The translations under genes were made by a program, and so were the position numbers. This document shows positions 33,448 to 41,500 of a stretch of 64,000 bases of DNA, piece after piece. Source of the DNA: CADEED01 sp039931065 (GTDB lineage Bacteria > Pseudomonadota > Gammaproteobacteria > Steroidobacterales > Steroidobacteraceae); NCBI GenBank assembly GCA_039931065.1, contig JBDTSP010000001.1, positions 124,001 to 188,000 on the forward strand, given 5' to 3'. Under the pieces are notes generated by a model, which saw only the letters and a program-made list of their open reading frames with translations, was not told the DNA's origin and ran no database searches. Position 1 is the first letter of the stretch; each line of letters opens with the position of its first letter.

Positions 33448-35789
33448 AACCCAAGTCTTACGAAACTTTGCTCAAGGAAACCGCGCCGCCGGCGCCGGAC
33501 GGCCAGGCGCGGGTGCTCGCCAAGCGGGCGGCGCTGGCGGAGTTCGCGCGTGTCAACGCCGACGAGGTCGCGCCCGAGAAAATCGAAACCGGATTTTTCC
33601 AAGGTTTGTTAGGGGCGTTGCGTCTATCCCGTGATCACAAGTCACATGGGAGCGATGTCATGGGTTGGAACGCCAGGTCGAAAATGTTTGCCGGTGCCGC
33701 GAGCGTCTGTCTCGCCGTCGTCGGTTTTGCGGTCGTGTGGCCGATGATCAGGGACGGAAATTCCACGCGCTTGCTCGAGAAGGAGCCGACCGGGTTGTTG
33801 GTCCCGGAGCCCGTGCGTTCCGAAACCGGTGAGGCCGCCGCTACGGCATCGCCAACGCAGCCGATCGAAACGCCGGTTTCAAATGCACAGGCCAAAATTG
33901 AAGAGCAGAAGGCCGCGTCGCGCGTGGATATCAAGGTGCCGGAACGCGATAGCCTGGCTGCCGACAGGAAAAAAGAGGATGAGGAACTTGTGCCGTCTCA
34001 GGTCGTCCAGCTCGGCCGGGACGAAGTTAGCCGGCAGGTGTCGCAGAAGGACGCGAGCATCGTCGACTCGATTACCGCGCAGGACATCGCAAAATTGCCG
34101 GACAGCTCGGCTTCCGAAGCGCTGCAGCGATTGCCGCCGGGGTCCGTCAACGGGGCTTCATCCCCGGCGCCGACAGCCGCTCAGCCATCAGAGGGCGACG
34201 ATCAATTGCAAGAGGTGATCACGACCGGCCGGCGTGCGGACAGGCGCGCCGTCAGTCCTCACAAGGGTGTGGGCGCGCCAAAGGTGAATAGCGGCGGTTC
34301 TGTCGCGGGACTGTTCTATTCCCCTGTTGCCAATGAGCCGGCCCCGGCCTTGCCGCCGCCCGAAGGCCGCGACAAATTCGAGCACTTCGATTCGAACGCG
34401 GTGAAGCAGGTGGCCGACGATCCGGTCTCCACCTTCTCGGCGGACGTCGATACATCGTCATACAGCTTCATCCGCAAGCAGCTCAATGCGGGAGTGTTGC
34501 CGCAGAAAGACGCGGTGCGCGCCGAGGAAATGATCAACTACTTCGATTACTCCTGGCCCGCCGCGGAGTCGCGCGAGCGCCCGTTCCGCCCCACCGTGGT
34601 AGTGAGCGATTCTCCCTGGGGCAAGGGCCGCAAGCTGGTCCACATCGGCATCAAGGGTTATGAGCTCGATGCGCGTCAGCGTCCGGATGCGAACCTGGTG
34701 ATGCTGCTCGACGTGAGCGGTTCGATGTCGTCGCCCGACAAGTTGCCCCTGGTGAAGGAATCCATGCGGCTGATGGTCAACGGCCTAAAACCCACCGACA
34801 CCGTGGCGATCGTCGTGTATGCCGGGGCGGCCGGCACGGTGTTGCCGCCGACGCGGGTGGGTGAGAAGGAAAAAATCCTGGCCGCGCTCGACAGCCTTCA
34901 ATCCGGCGGTTCGACCGCGGGCGCCGAGGGAATCGAGCTCGCCTACCAACTCGCCGAACGCTCGTTCCGCAAGGAAGGCGTCAACCGCATCCTGTTGTGC
35001 ACCGACGGCGACTTCAACGTCGGCATCGACAATACGAACGAGCTCAAGGGTTTCGTCGAGCGCAAACGCGAGAAGGGGATTTTCCTGTCGGTGCTCGGCT
35101 TCGGCCAGGGCAACTACCGGGATGAGCTCGCACAGGCGCTGGCGCAGAACGGCAACGGTGTCGCGGCATATATCGACACGTTGAGCGAAGCGCAGAAGGT
35201 GCTGGTGCAGGAAGCGGGTTCATCGCTGTTCACGATCGCGAAAGACGTGAAGCTGCAGGTGGAGTTCAACCCGTCGACCGTCGCCGAATACCGTCTCGTG
35301 GGTTACGAGACCCGCGCGCTCAAGCGTGAGGATTTCAACAATGACGCGGTGGATGCGGGCGATGTGGGCTCGGGCCACAGCGTCACGGCCATCTACGAGA
35401 TCACGCCGGTGGGTGCCGAGGCGCGAATGGTCGAGCCGAATCGCTACTCGAAGAAGTCGGAGAAGCCGGCGGTTGCGACGAGTAATGCCGGTGAATACGG
35501 CTTCCTCAAGATCCGCTACAAACTACCCGAGAGCAGCAAGTCACAGCTCATCGAGCAGCCGATCCGTATCGGCGCGGACAATCACGCAGGCGCGATCGCG
35601 CGTGACGTGCAGTTCTCGACGGCGGTGGCCGGTTTCGCGCAACTGCTGCGCGGCGGCCAGTACACCGGCACGCTGAGCTTCGATGACGTGATCAAGCAGG
35701 GCCTGGCCGCGCGCGGCGACGATCCGTTCGGTTATCGCAACGAATTCGTGCAGTTGGTGCGCCGTGCGCAGAGCGCGCGCGGCATGTAG
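33444..35789 (+). CDS. VWA-domain (YfbK-like) membrane protein, presumed partner of the ECF sigma factor, with TonB-plug-like insert
   Basis: A 781-residue protein. Residues 1-80 are probably cytoplasmic, with one membrane helix at about 81-101. A low-complexity linker (110-300) contains DSITAQDIAKLPDSSASEAL at ~208-227, close to the plug of TonB-dependent receptors, and LQEVITTGRR at 255-264, like the EVVVTG box that precedes the plug in such receptors. Residues ~300-400 are YfbK-type; the VWA domain has an intact MIDAS start DVSGS (423-427), and a DUF3520-like region ends the protein. Its overlap with the sigma gene suggests an anti-sigma function of the N-terminus, with the VWA outside the membrane sensing a partner. 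The plug-like peptide is unexpected in this family. Confidence 0.8.
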   Translation: MKPKSYETLLKETAPPAPDGQARVLAKRAALAEFARVNADEVAPEKIETGFFQGLLGALRLSRDHKSHGSDVMGWNARSKMFAGAASVCLAVVGFAVVWPMIRDGNSTRLLEKEPTGLLVPEPVRSETGEAAATASPTQPIETPVSNAQAKIEEQKAASRVDIKVPERDSLAADRKKEDEELVPSQVVQLGRDEVSRQVSQKDASIVDSITAQDIAKLPDSSASEALQRLPPGSVNGASSPAPTAAQPSEGDDQLQEVITTGRRADRRAVSPHKGVGAPKVNSGGSVAGLFYSPVANEPAPALPPPEGRDKFEHFDSNAVKQVADDPVSTFSADVDTSSYSFIRKQLNAGVLPQKDAVRAEEMINYFDYSWPAAESRERPFRPTVVVSDSPWGKGRKLVHIGIKGYELDARQRPDANLVMLLDVSGSMSSPDKLPLVKESMRLMVNGLKPTDTVAIVVYAGAAGTVLPPTRVGEKEKILAALDSLQSGGSTAGAEGIELAYQLAERSFRKEGVNRILLCTDGDFNVGIDNTNELKGFVERKREKGIFLSVLGFGQGNYRDELAQALAQNGNGVAAYIDTLSEAQKVLVQEAGSSLFTIAKDVKLQVEFNPSTVAEYRLVGYETRALKREDFNNDAVDAGDVGSGHSVTAIYEITPVGAEARMVEPNRYSKKSEKPAVATSNAGEYGFLKIRYKLPESSKSQLIEQPIRIGADNHAGAIARDVQFSTAVAGFAQLLRGGQYTGTLSFDDVIKQGLAARGDDPFGYRNEFVQLVRRAQSARGM

Positions 35790-35795
35790 GCCTCG

Positions 35796-36593
35796 CTACT
35801 TCTGCGTCTTGACCTTGAAGCCCGCTGGAATGTCGAACACATCGGCGGGCAGTTCCCCGACGGCTATCTTCGTGACCGTCGTGCGGATGTCGCTCGCGGC
35901 GAGTTTCGCCATCATGCCGGCCATCGGCCCGTCGCCTGATGCAGTGACGGTGACGTGGCTCTCGAGTGCCATGCCGGCCTCCGCCATTTTCCTCGTCAGG
36001 GCGGCATAAGCCTTCGCCTGCGCCGCTCCGGTTGGAGTCTTGGCGGTACGTGGATCGCCGAAGATGAAGCCGGAATCCGCGGCGGCCCGGTAGAAGGCCT
36101 GGTAGTCGGCGAGGCCGGGCACCGTCGTGCCGAGACACACAGTTCCCGACATCACCATCACGAGGTCCATGCCCTCGCCGGTCTTGCCCGTCGGGCTGAA
36201 CGGGATCGAAACCTTCACGTCGTGCACGGTGCAGGGATATCCCGCGATCGATTTGATCAGCGAAGTCTTTGTCAGCGTCGCCTCGATCGAACCCGCGCCG
36301 ACCTTCGAAATTTCTTCGGCGATCGAGGCGAGCGGAGTAACCGTCGCGGACTTCTTTTTCGCGTCGACGTCGACGAAGCGCAGGTTGTCGATATCGATGA
36401 TCAGCGCCTGGGGTTTGCCCAGAAGAATCTGGTCGCTGCGCTGGCGTTTTCCCTTTATCTGGGTCGTGGCCTCGCCACCGACGTTGATGAACGAAGCCTT
36501 GCCGGTAGTCGTGGTGGTGACGGTGACATCGGCCCGCGCGCTTGCCGCGCAACCGAGCGAAAAGACCAGCAGCGCGATTTTGTTAGTCGACAT
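35796..36593 (-). CDS. Exported protein of unknown function (possible DUF4412-like)
   Basis: A 265-residue protein. GGGGGAG precedes ATG 36593, and the signal peptide ends at ASARAD. The body is beta-rich, starting TVTTTTTGKASFINVGGEAT, with a KGKRQRSDQILLG strand set like lipoprotein-localisation (LolA-like) or DUF4412 proteins; two cysteines (YPCTVHD, GTVCLGT) could form a disulfide. The C-terminus ends DVFDIPAGFKVKTQ, typical of DUF4412-like proteins. It is convergent with the VWA gene, six bases apart. The function is unknown. Confidence 0.6.
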   Translation of the reverse strand: MSTNKIALLVFSLGCAASARADVTVTTTTTGKASFINVGGEATTQIKGKRQRSDQILLGKPQALIIDIDNLRFVDVDAKKKSATVTPLASIAEEISKVGAGSIEATLTKTSLIKSIAGYPCTVHDVKVSIPFSPTGKTGEGMDLVMVMSGTVCLGTTVPGLADYQAFYRAAADSGFIFGDPRTAKTPTGAAQAKAYAALTRKMAEAGMALESHVTVTASGDGPMAGMMAKLAASDIRTTVTKIAVGELPADVFDIPAGFKVKTQK

Positions 36594-36770
36594 ATCTTCG
36601 GCTCCCCCGATGAGTTCATGCCGGCACCGGCGGCGGCATTTATAACTCACCAGGCACCGGAGCTGAATGTCTCGGGGCGCCGACAGACCGCGAGACTGGT
36701 TCCAGGGCTGCGGGTCGGGCTCCGGGGCGGAATTACTAACTACCGGCCGCGGGCGCGCACATCGGGCTGA

Positions 36771-36962
36771 TCAAGGTGAGGTCTCTGGTGCAGGTGTCGG
36801 CGCCTGTGGCGCAAAGCGGGTCTGCCGGAAGCGCTCACATAACGTGCGTTTGAAATCCGGCGCCCTGCGCTGGCCCGATTTCACGCGGCAGTCGACCGCC
36901 ACCCCGGCCGCGTCGCTGTCGATTTCGAAGACGATCCTCCCGCCGAGCGCTCCAGAAACCAT
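36771..36962 (-). CDS. Short TonB C-terminal-domain-like ORF, possibly a fragment
   Basis: About 63 residues from ATG 36962 (or TTG 36986) read GRIVFEIDSDAAGVAVDCRV followed by a C-containing helix and a TRFAPQA end. The pattern G(R)(I/V)V..E...D..G....C.V..S...D...C......RF.P matches the TonB C-terminal fold, but there is no N-terminal membrane helix or proline-rich linker. It is likely a stand-alone fragment, or a broken gene. It lies beside the Fur-type box on the side opposite the PepSY operon, so it might share iron control. Confidence 0.4.
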   Translation of the reverse strand: MVSGALGGRIVFEIDSDAAGVAVDCRVKSGQRRAPDFKRTLCERFRQTRFAPQAPTPAPETSP

Positions 36963-36986
36963 CCCGATATAGAAGAGTCCTTGCAA

Positions 36987-37003
36987 ATAAGAATGTTTCT
37001 CAT
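36987..37003. promoter_or_regulatory. Fur-type box
   Basis: ATAAGAATGTTTCTCAT is an inverted repeat matching the gammaproteobacterial Fur pattern ATGAGAAT-CA-TTCTCAT at 14 of 17 positions. It lies between the minus-strand TonB-like ORF and the PepSY operon (first start codon at 37039/37065), the right place to repress either under iron sufficiency. Assignment is by consensus matching, not a computed score. Confidence 0.6.
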
Positions 37004-37038
37004 GTAGCGTGCGCGCTCATTCTCGCAAGGACTCCTGA

Positions 37039-37065
37039 ATGTTCAGTCGAAAAGCGCAGCGCTGA
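37039..37065 (+). other. Eight-codon upstream ORF coupled to the PepSY gene
   Basis: AAGGA lies seven bases before ATG 37039, which opens MFSRKAQR and stops at TGA 37063-37065. The PepSY start ATG shares the last A (TGATG). The only good ribosome site in the leader belongs to this tiny frame, so the main gene may be translated by termination-reinitiation. It may also be a fortuitous frame. Confidence 0.4.
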
Positions 37066-37676
37066 TGGATCCGCGCCGCCGGATGATGCTGTATCGAACG
37101 ATGCACCAATGGCACTGGATCAGTGCCGGTGTCTGCCTGGCCGCGCTGCTGTTGTTCAGCATCACCGGGGTCACGCTCAACCACGCGGACGCGATCAGCG
37201 CGCAGCCGCGGGTGGACAAACACGAGGCGCGGTTGCCGGAAGGCTTGCGCGCGCAGCTCGCCGGGGAGCACGCCGCGGCGGACGCGGCGCCCGCGGAAAT
37301 CACGGACTGGATAGAACGGGAATTCAACTTGTCCACGCGTGATGCGGCGGCCGAATGGTCGGACGAGGAGCTCTATCTATCGGCGCCCGGGCCCGGCCGT
37401 GATGCGTGGCTGTCCATCGACCGGGAAACGGGCGCGGCGAAATCGGAAGCCACGGATCGCGGCTGGGTGGCGTATTTCAACGACCTGCACAAGGGCCGCA
37501 ATACCGGCCTCGTGTGGATGGTGTTCATCGACGTGGTCGCGGCTGCCTGCCTGTTTTTTTCCATCACCGGCCTGGTGCTGCTCGTGATCCAGGCGAAACA
37601 GCGCAAGTCGACGTGGCCACTGGTCTTGGGCGGCATGACCATCGTTGTGGCACTGATGATCTTCTTCGCACATTAA
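37065..37676 (+). CDS. PepSY-associated membrane protein
   Basis: A 203-residue inner-membrane protein. It has an N-terminal YRTMHQWHWISAGVCLAALLLFSITG helix block, split here by a His pair, a periplasmic PepSY-like middle (WLSIDRETGAAKSEATDRGW, then FNDLHKGRNTG) and two C-terminal helices (VFIDVVAAACLFFSITGLVLL and LGGMTIVVALMIFF). Such PepSY-TM proteins work as haem-containing membrane parts of ferric or flavin reductase systems. It heads an operon of four genes behind a Fur box. Histidines in the first helix block (HQWHW) could bind haem. Iron reduction is inferred from context, notably the ApbE gene. Confidence 0.85.
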   Translation: MDPRRRMMLYRTMHQWHWISAGVCLAALLLFSITGVTLNHADAISAQPRVDKHEARLPEGLRAQLAGEHAAADAAPAEITDWIEREFNLSTRDAAAEWSDEELYLSAPGPGRDAWLSIDRETGAAKSEATDRGWVAYFNDLHKGRNTGLVWMVFIDVVAAACLFFSITGLVLLVIQAKQRKSTWPLVLGGMTIVVALMIFFAH

Positions 37677-37697
37677 ATAGTTAGTCGGAGCATACGA

Positions 37698-38222
37698 ATG
37701 ACCGGAAGAACTGGAATCGCCGTCGGCTGGCTCACCGCTGTGACGCTCGCGCTCGGCGCCGCGGCCACGCCCGCAGCGGAGATCGAGCTGACCGTGGAGA
37801 TCCCCACGTTGCCCGTGGCGGAATATCACCGCCCGTATGTGGCCATCTGGATCGAAGGCGCGGATCAGACCATCGCCGCCAACCTGGCCGTCTGGTACCA
37901 GACGCGCGGCGATCACACCAAGTGGCTGCCGGACCTGCGCCAGTGGTGGCGTCGCGGTGGCCGCGATGTGAAGGTCCCGGTCGATGGGTTGACGGGCGCG
38001 ACGCGTCCGGTCGGCCAGCACATACTCAAGTTCGACGCGGCGGCCGAGCCGTTGGCCAAACTCGCGCCGGGAAAATACCAGCTGGTGGTCGAGGCGGTGC
38101 GTGAAGTCGGCGGACGCGAAGCCGTGCGTATTCCCTTCGAGTGGCCCATCAAGGGCGCGAAGCAGGGCGCCGCGCAGGGCACCAAGGAACTCGGCGCCGT
38201 CGCGCTGAAGCTGAATCCGTGA
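37698..38222 (+). CDS. Exported DUF2271 protein
   Basis: A 174-residue protein with a signal peptide ending at TPAAE. The DUF2271 body contains YVAIWIEGADQTIAANLAVW, a conserved WLPDLRQWWRRG and GATRPVGQH. DUF2271 proteins regularly accompany PepSY and DUF4198 genes and often TonB receptors in iron-linked clusters; they are thought to be periplasmic flavin-binding or reductase subunits, since ApbE is a frequent neighbour. A TSTG/S-like FMN-attachment motif is not obvious here (G-A-T-R near 100 is a weak match). Third ORF, after the leader, of the Fur-controlled unit. Confidence 0.82.
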   Translation: MTGRTGIAVGWLTAVTLALGAAATPAAEIELTVEIPTLPVAEYHRPYVAIWIEGADQTIAANLAVWYQTRGDHTKWLPDLRQWWRRGGRDVKVPVDGLTGATRPVGQHILKFDAAAEPLAKLAPGKYQLVVEAVREVGGREAVRIPFEWPIKGAKQGAAQGTKELGAVALKLNP

Positions 38223-38251
38223 ACGCCGTACTAGTCAGTCGGGGATCCAAC

Positions 38252-39055
38252 ATGAAAACGAAGCTGGCGGGAATGACGCTGTTGTTACTGGCGGCCGCGC
38301 CGGGCGTGAGTCTCGCCGCGCGCGCCTGGTTGCTGCCGTCGCAGACGGTGCTGGCGCGCTCAGGCGGCTGGGTCACGGTGGATGCGGCCATGGCGGACGA
38401 CCTGTTCTCGTTCAACCAGGGTGCGATGCCGGTGGATTCCCTGGTGGTAACGGCTCCGGATGGTCAGCCGGTCGCCGGGCAAAACATCGCCACGGGCAAG
38501 ACCCGCAGCAGCGTGGATCTGGAATTGCGGCAGCCTGGGACCTATCGGGTCGCGGTCGCGGACGACATGGTCATGGCGCGCTGGGAAGAAGCGGGCAAGC
38601 CGAAGCGCTGGCGCGGCGCGCCGGCGGAGATGGCCACGGGCATTCCGGCCGACGCCCAGAAGCTCGAGGTTCAGCAGATGCAACGGCGCGTCGAAACTTT
38701 CGTCAGCGTCGGCACGCCGTCCGTGCTTAAAGGCAGCGGCGCAGGGTTGGAGCTGGTGCCCACGACTCACCCCAATGATCTCTATGCCGGTGAAACGGCG
38801 CAGTTCCGCTTCATGCTCGACGGCAAACCGGCGAAAGACCTCGAAGTGGAGATCATTGCGGGCGGCACGCGATATCGCGACTCGCCCAACGAGATGCGGC
38901 TGAAGACTGGCCAGGACGGTGTGATCAGCGTGAAGTGGCCCGCGGCCGGCATGTACTGGATCGATGCGTCGGTCGAAGACGAAAATGCGACCGTGCCGAA
39001 AGTCGCGAAGCGCCGCGCCTCGTACAACGCCACTGTCGAAGTGCTGACTCAGTAG
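38252..39055 (+). CDS. Exported DUF4198 protein
   Basis: A 267-residue protein. A signal peptide (residues ~1-22, ending SLAAR) is followed by beta-sandwich domains typical of DUF4198 (AWLLPSQTVLARSGGWVTVD, then FVSVGTPSVLKGSG and ETAQFRFMLDGKPA), related to the nickel/cobalt-uptake DUF4198 and to periplasmic metal proteins. It probably helps bind or deliver metal ions or a cofactor in the periplasm. It shares the operon with PepSY, DUF2271 and ApbE. Gap to the previous gene is 29 bases. Confidence 0.82.
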   Translation: MKTKLAGMTLLLLAAAPGVSLAARAWLLPSQTVLARSGGWVTVDAAMADDLFSFNQGAMPVDSLVVTAPDGQPVAGQNIATGKTRSSVDLELRQPGTYRVAVADDMVMARWEEAGKPKRWRGAPAEMATGIPADAQKLEVQQMQRRVETFVSVGTPSVLKGSGAGLELVPTTHPNDLYAGETAQFRFMLDGKPAKDLEVEIIAGGTRYRDSPNEMRLKTGQDGVISVKWPAAGMYWIDASVEDENATVPKVAKRRASYNATVEVLTQ

Positions 39056-39059
39056 TTTG

Positions 39060-40052
39060 GTGCGACCGCTCTTTGCCGCGGCCTGCCTGCTGCTCGCAGG
39101 CTGTCAGACGATCACGCCGCGTGAGACGCTGCTCCAGGGCGAGACGATGGGCAGCGCCTGGACCGTGAAAATCGCGGGCGAACTGCCGGCGTCGGCGGCG
39201 CAGTTGCAGGCGGGCGCGCAGGCGCGCTTCGAGGCGGTCAACCAGGCGCTGAGCACGTATCGCCCGGCGTCCGCGCTGAGCCAGTTCAACGCCATCGAGT
39301 CCGGCGAATGGGTGCAGATCGATGCCGAGCTCGGCGCGGTTCTGGCCTATGCGCTGACCCTGGCACAACGCAGTGACGGCGCCTACGACGTCACGGTCGG
39401 GTCGCTGGTGAACCTGTGGGGCTTTGGCCCCGATCCCGCGAAAAACAGCGTGCCTGATGCTGCGGCCATCGCCGCGGCGCGCAGCCGCGTGGGATGGCGC
39501 AAGGTCGAGGTGGATGCCACGCTGTCCCGAGCGCGCAAGGCGCCGGGCGTGCGCGTGGATCTGTCGTCGCTCGGCAAGGGGCGCGGCGTCGACCGCGTCG
39601 CCGAATACCTCGATTCGGCCGGTGTCTCTAACTACCTGATAGACCTGTCCGGCAAGCTGCGGGCGCATGGCCGTAACGCGGCCAGTCAGCCGTGGCGCGT
39701 GGCGGTCGAACAACCCGGCGCCGACAACGCGGCCAGCGGCTTGCCTGCGTCGATCCCGCTGCGCGATGCGAGCGTGGCGACCGCCGGCGACTACCGGCGC
39801 TACTTCGAAGTGGCTGGCCGGCACTACTCGCACATCGTCGATCCGCGCACGGGTTATCCCGTGAACCACGCGACCGCGTCGGCGACCGCCATTGGCGCGA
39901 CATGTATGGAGGCCGATGCGCTGGCCACCGTGTTCATGGTCATGCCGCCCGACGCCGCGCTGCGGCTGGCGGATGAGATGCACATTGCCGCGTTGCTCAT
40001 TGGCGGGGTTGAGTCCAACGAGCTCACGCCCAGCGCTGCCTGGCATCCCTGA
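39060..40052 (+). CDS. apbE: FAD:protein FMN transferase (ApbE)
   Basis: A 330-residue lipoprotein with lipobox LLLAGC (Cys about 15). ApbE features are GETMGSAWTVK near the start, VDLSSLGKGRGVDRVAEYL (the VDLG.IAKG.A.D motif, slightly changed), and SHIVDPRTGYPV, with Mg-site residues near ATCMEADALATVFM. ApbE moves FMN from FAD onto a threonine of a periplasmic or membrane protein, here probably one encoded in the same operon. I chose GTG 39060 over TTG 39057; both give the same signal. It is the last gene of the Fur-linked unit. Confidence 0.87.
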   Translation: MRPLFAAACLLLAGCQTITPRETLLQGETMGSAWTVKIAGELPASAAQLQAGAQARFEAVNQALSTYRPASALSQFNAIESGEWVQIDAELGAVLAYALTLAQRSDGAYDVTVGSLVNLWGFGPDPAKNSVPDAAAIAAARSRVGWRKVEVDATLSRARKAPGVRVDLSSLGKGRGVDRVAEYLDSAGVSNYLIDLSGKLRAHGRNAASQPWRVAVEQPGADNAASGLPASIPLRDASVATAGDYRRYFEVAGRHYSHIVDPRTGYPVNHATASATAIGATCMEADALATVFMVMPPDAALRLADEMHIAALLIGGVESNELTPSAAWHP

Positions 40053-40144
40053 CGGGGATTGTAGGCGAGCGCTGGCCCGGGCCCGGGTCCTGCGCCGACA
40101 AACGTGGCTGCTTGTTAGGCCGGCGGCGGGTGCAAAATCACGCA

Positions 40145-41011
40145 GTGAGCAAGTCACGCACGCTCTGGCAGATATTGAAGGGCACGACGGACAACTGGCT
40201 CGAGGATCAGGCCTCGAGCATCAGCGCCGCGCTGGCTTTCTATTGCGCGTTCTCGCTGGCGCCGCTGCTCATCATCATCGTGTCGATCGCCGGGTGGATA
40301 GTCGGCGGCGATCTGGCGTATTCGTATGTCGGCAACCAGCTGACGATGTTGTTCGGCAAACCGAGCGCCACCCTGATCCTCGAGGCGATGAAGGGCGCAA
40401 AAACGACCGACGGTGCGTGGGCCACGGCGGTGAGCGTGATCATGTTGCTGATCGGTGCGAGCACCGTCTTCGCGGCGCTCGAGAGCGCCCTGCAACAGGT
40501 CTGGGGTGGCCGCGATGCGCTGCAGCGCAACTGGCGTGCCTCGGTGCGCGCGCGGCTGATTTCCTTCGGCTTCATCCTGGCGATAGGTTTCCTGCTGCTG
40601 GTGTCGTTGACCTTGACGACCGCGCTGGCCGCGCTGCGCGGATATGCGCTGCGGCACTTCGAGGGAGTGGTCGGCCTGTTCGCCTCGGTCGACCTCCTGC
40701 TGTCGATCGGCCTCGGTACCGGGCTGGTCGCGTTGATGTACCGCTATCTACCGGAGAAGCGGCTGGCGTGGCGTCATGTACTCACCGGCGCGCTGGTCAC
40801 GGCGATATTGTTCCATCTCGGCCGCTGGGGTATCGGCCTGTACCTCGGGCGCGCGACGCAACCGACCGCCTACGGCGCCGCGGCGTCATTCGCGGCGTTG
40901 TTGTTGTGGCTGTATTACTCGGCGCAGATTTTCCTGTTCGGCGCGGAGTTCACCGCCTGCCTCGGACAATCGCGCACGCCGCCGCCGCTCGCACCAAAGC
41001 CGCGCGGTTAG
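40145..41011 (+). CDS. YihY/BrkB family inner-membrane protein
   Basis: A 288-residue protein read from GTG 40145. The family signature near the N-terminus, DQASSISAALAFYCAFSLAP, is present, followed by about six hydrophobic helices and a loop AALESALQQVWG typical of the family. C-terminal YGAAASFAALLLWLYYSAQIFLFGAEF is diagnostic. YihY/BrkB proteins are proposed membrane proteins of virulence or transport without an agreed function (the old 'ribonuclease BN' name is wrong). Its stop overlaps the stop of the convergent small protein. Confidence 0.88.
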   Translation: MSKSRTLWQILKGTTDNWLEDQASSISAALAFYCAFSLAPLLIIIVSIAGWIVGGDLAYSYVGNQLTMLFGKPSATLILEAMKGAKTTDGAWATAVSVIMLLIGASTVFAALESALQQVWGGRDALQRNWRASVRARLISFGFILAIGFLLLVSLTLTTALAALRGYALRHFEGVVGLFASVDLLLSIGLGTGLVALMYRYLPEKRLAWRHVLTGALVTAILFHLGRWGIGLYLGRATQPTAYGAAASFAALLLWLYYSAQIFLFGAEFTACLGQSRTPPPLAPKPRG

Positions 41012-41463
41012 CGTCGCAGGATGCTGAATTTTCCGAAGGCGACGCCGATCTCCCAGCCTTCGCCGGTGCCGCTCAATGCCAGCGAGACTTCACCCTTGGT
41101 GACGACCTGGCCTTTGGCCGCCTTGACCGCGCCCGCCTGTGCTTCGGCACTGGCGTAGCTGCCCAGCACATCGCGGATATTGTTGACGCCGGCGAACTGG
41201 CCGTTGCCATTCTTGATGGTCGATTTGCCCACCGAAGGACCGCCGCCGCGAGCTTCGAGACGCACGCGCATCGATTGTCCGTTACTGCAGGTGATCGTCC
41301 CCGTGCCGCTCGAGCGCTTGTAGAATGCGGCCCACCCGCTGATGGTGAATTTCATGTTGCAGTCGAGGCTGCCGGCCTGCACGGCGCCACTCAGGGTCGA
41401 CGCGGCGATGAGAACGATGACCGAAAGCCGGCGGGCCCAGTCCGGACGAATGATTTTGTTCAT
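41008..41463 (-). CDS. Small exported protein, unknown family
   Basis: A 151-residue protein. A signal peptide ends at AVQAGS; the mature part is beta-rich, beginning DCNMKFTISGWAAFYKRSSG and continuing GTITCSNGQSM, then a GTGEGWEIGVAFGKF end, with two possible disulfide cysteines (C35, C59). I do not recognise the domain. It is divergent from kdgT, 37 bases between starts, and convergent with the BrkB-family gene. The product is probably periplasmic. Confidence 0.65.
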   Translation of the reverse strand: MNKIIRPDWARRLSVIVLIAASTLSGAVQAGSLDCNMKFTISGWAAFYKRSSGTGTITCSNGQSMRVRLEARGGGPSVGKSTIKNGNGQFAGVNNIRDVLGSYASAEAQAGAVKAAKGQVVTKGEVSLALSGTGEGWEIGVAFGKFSILRR

Positions 41464-41500
41464 GGCGCGCAACCTACGCGCGGCCGAAGGGGATAGCAAG

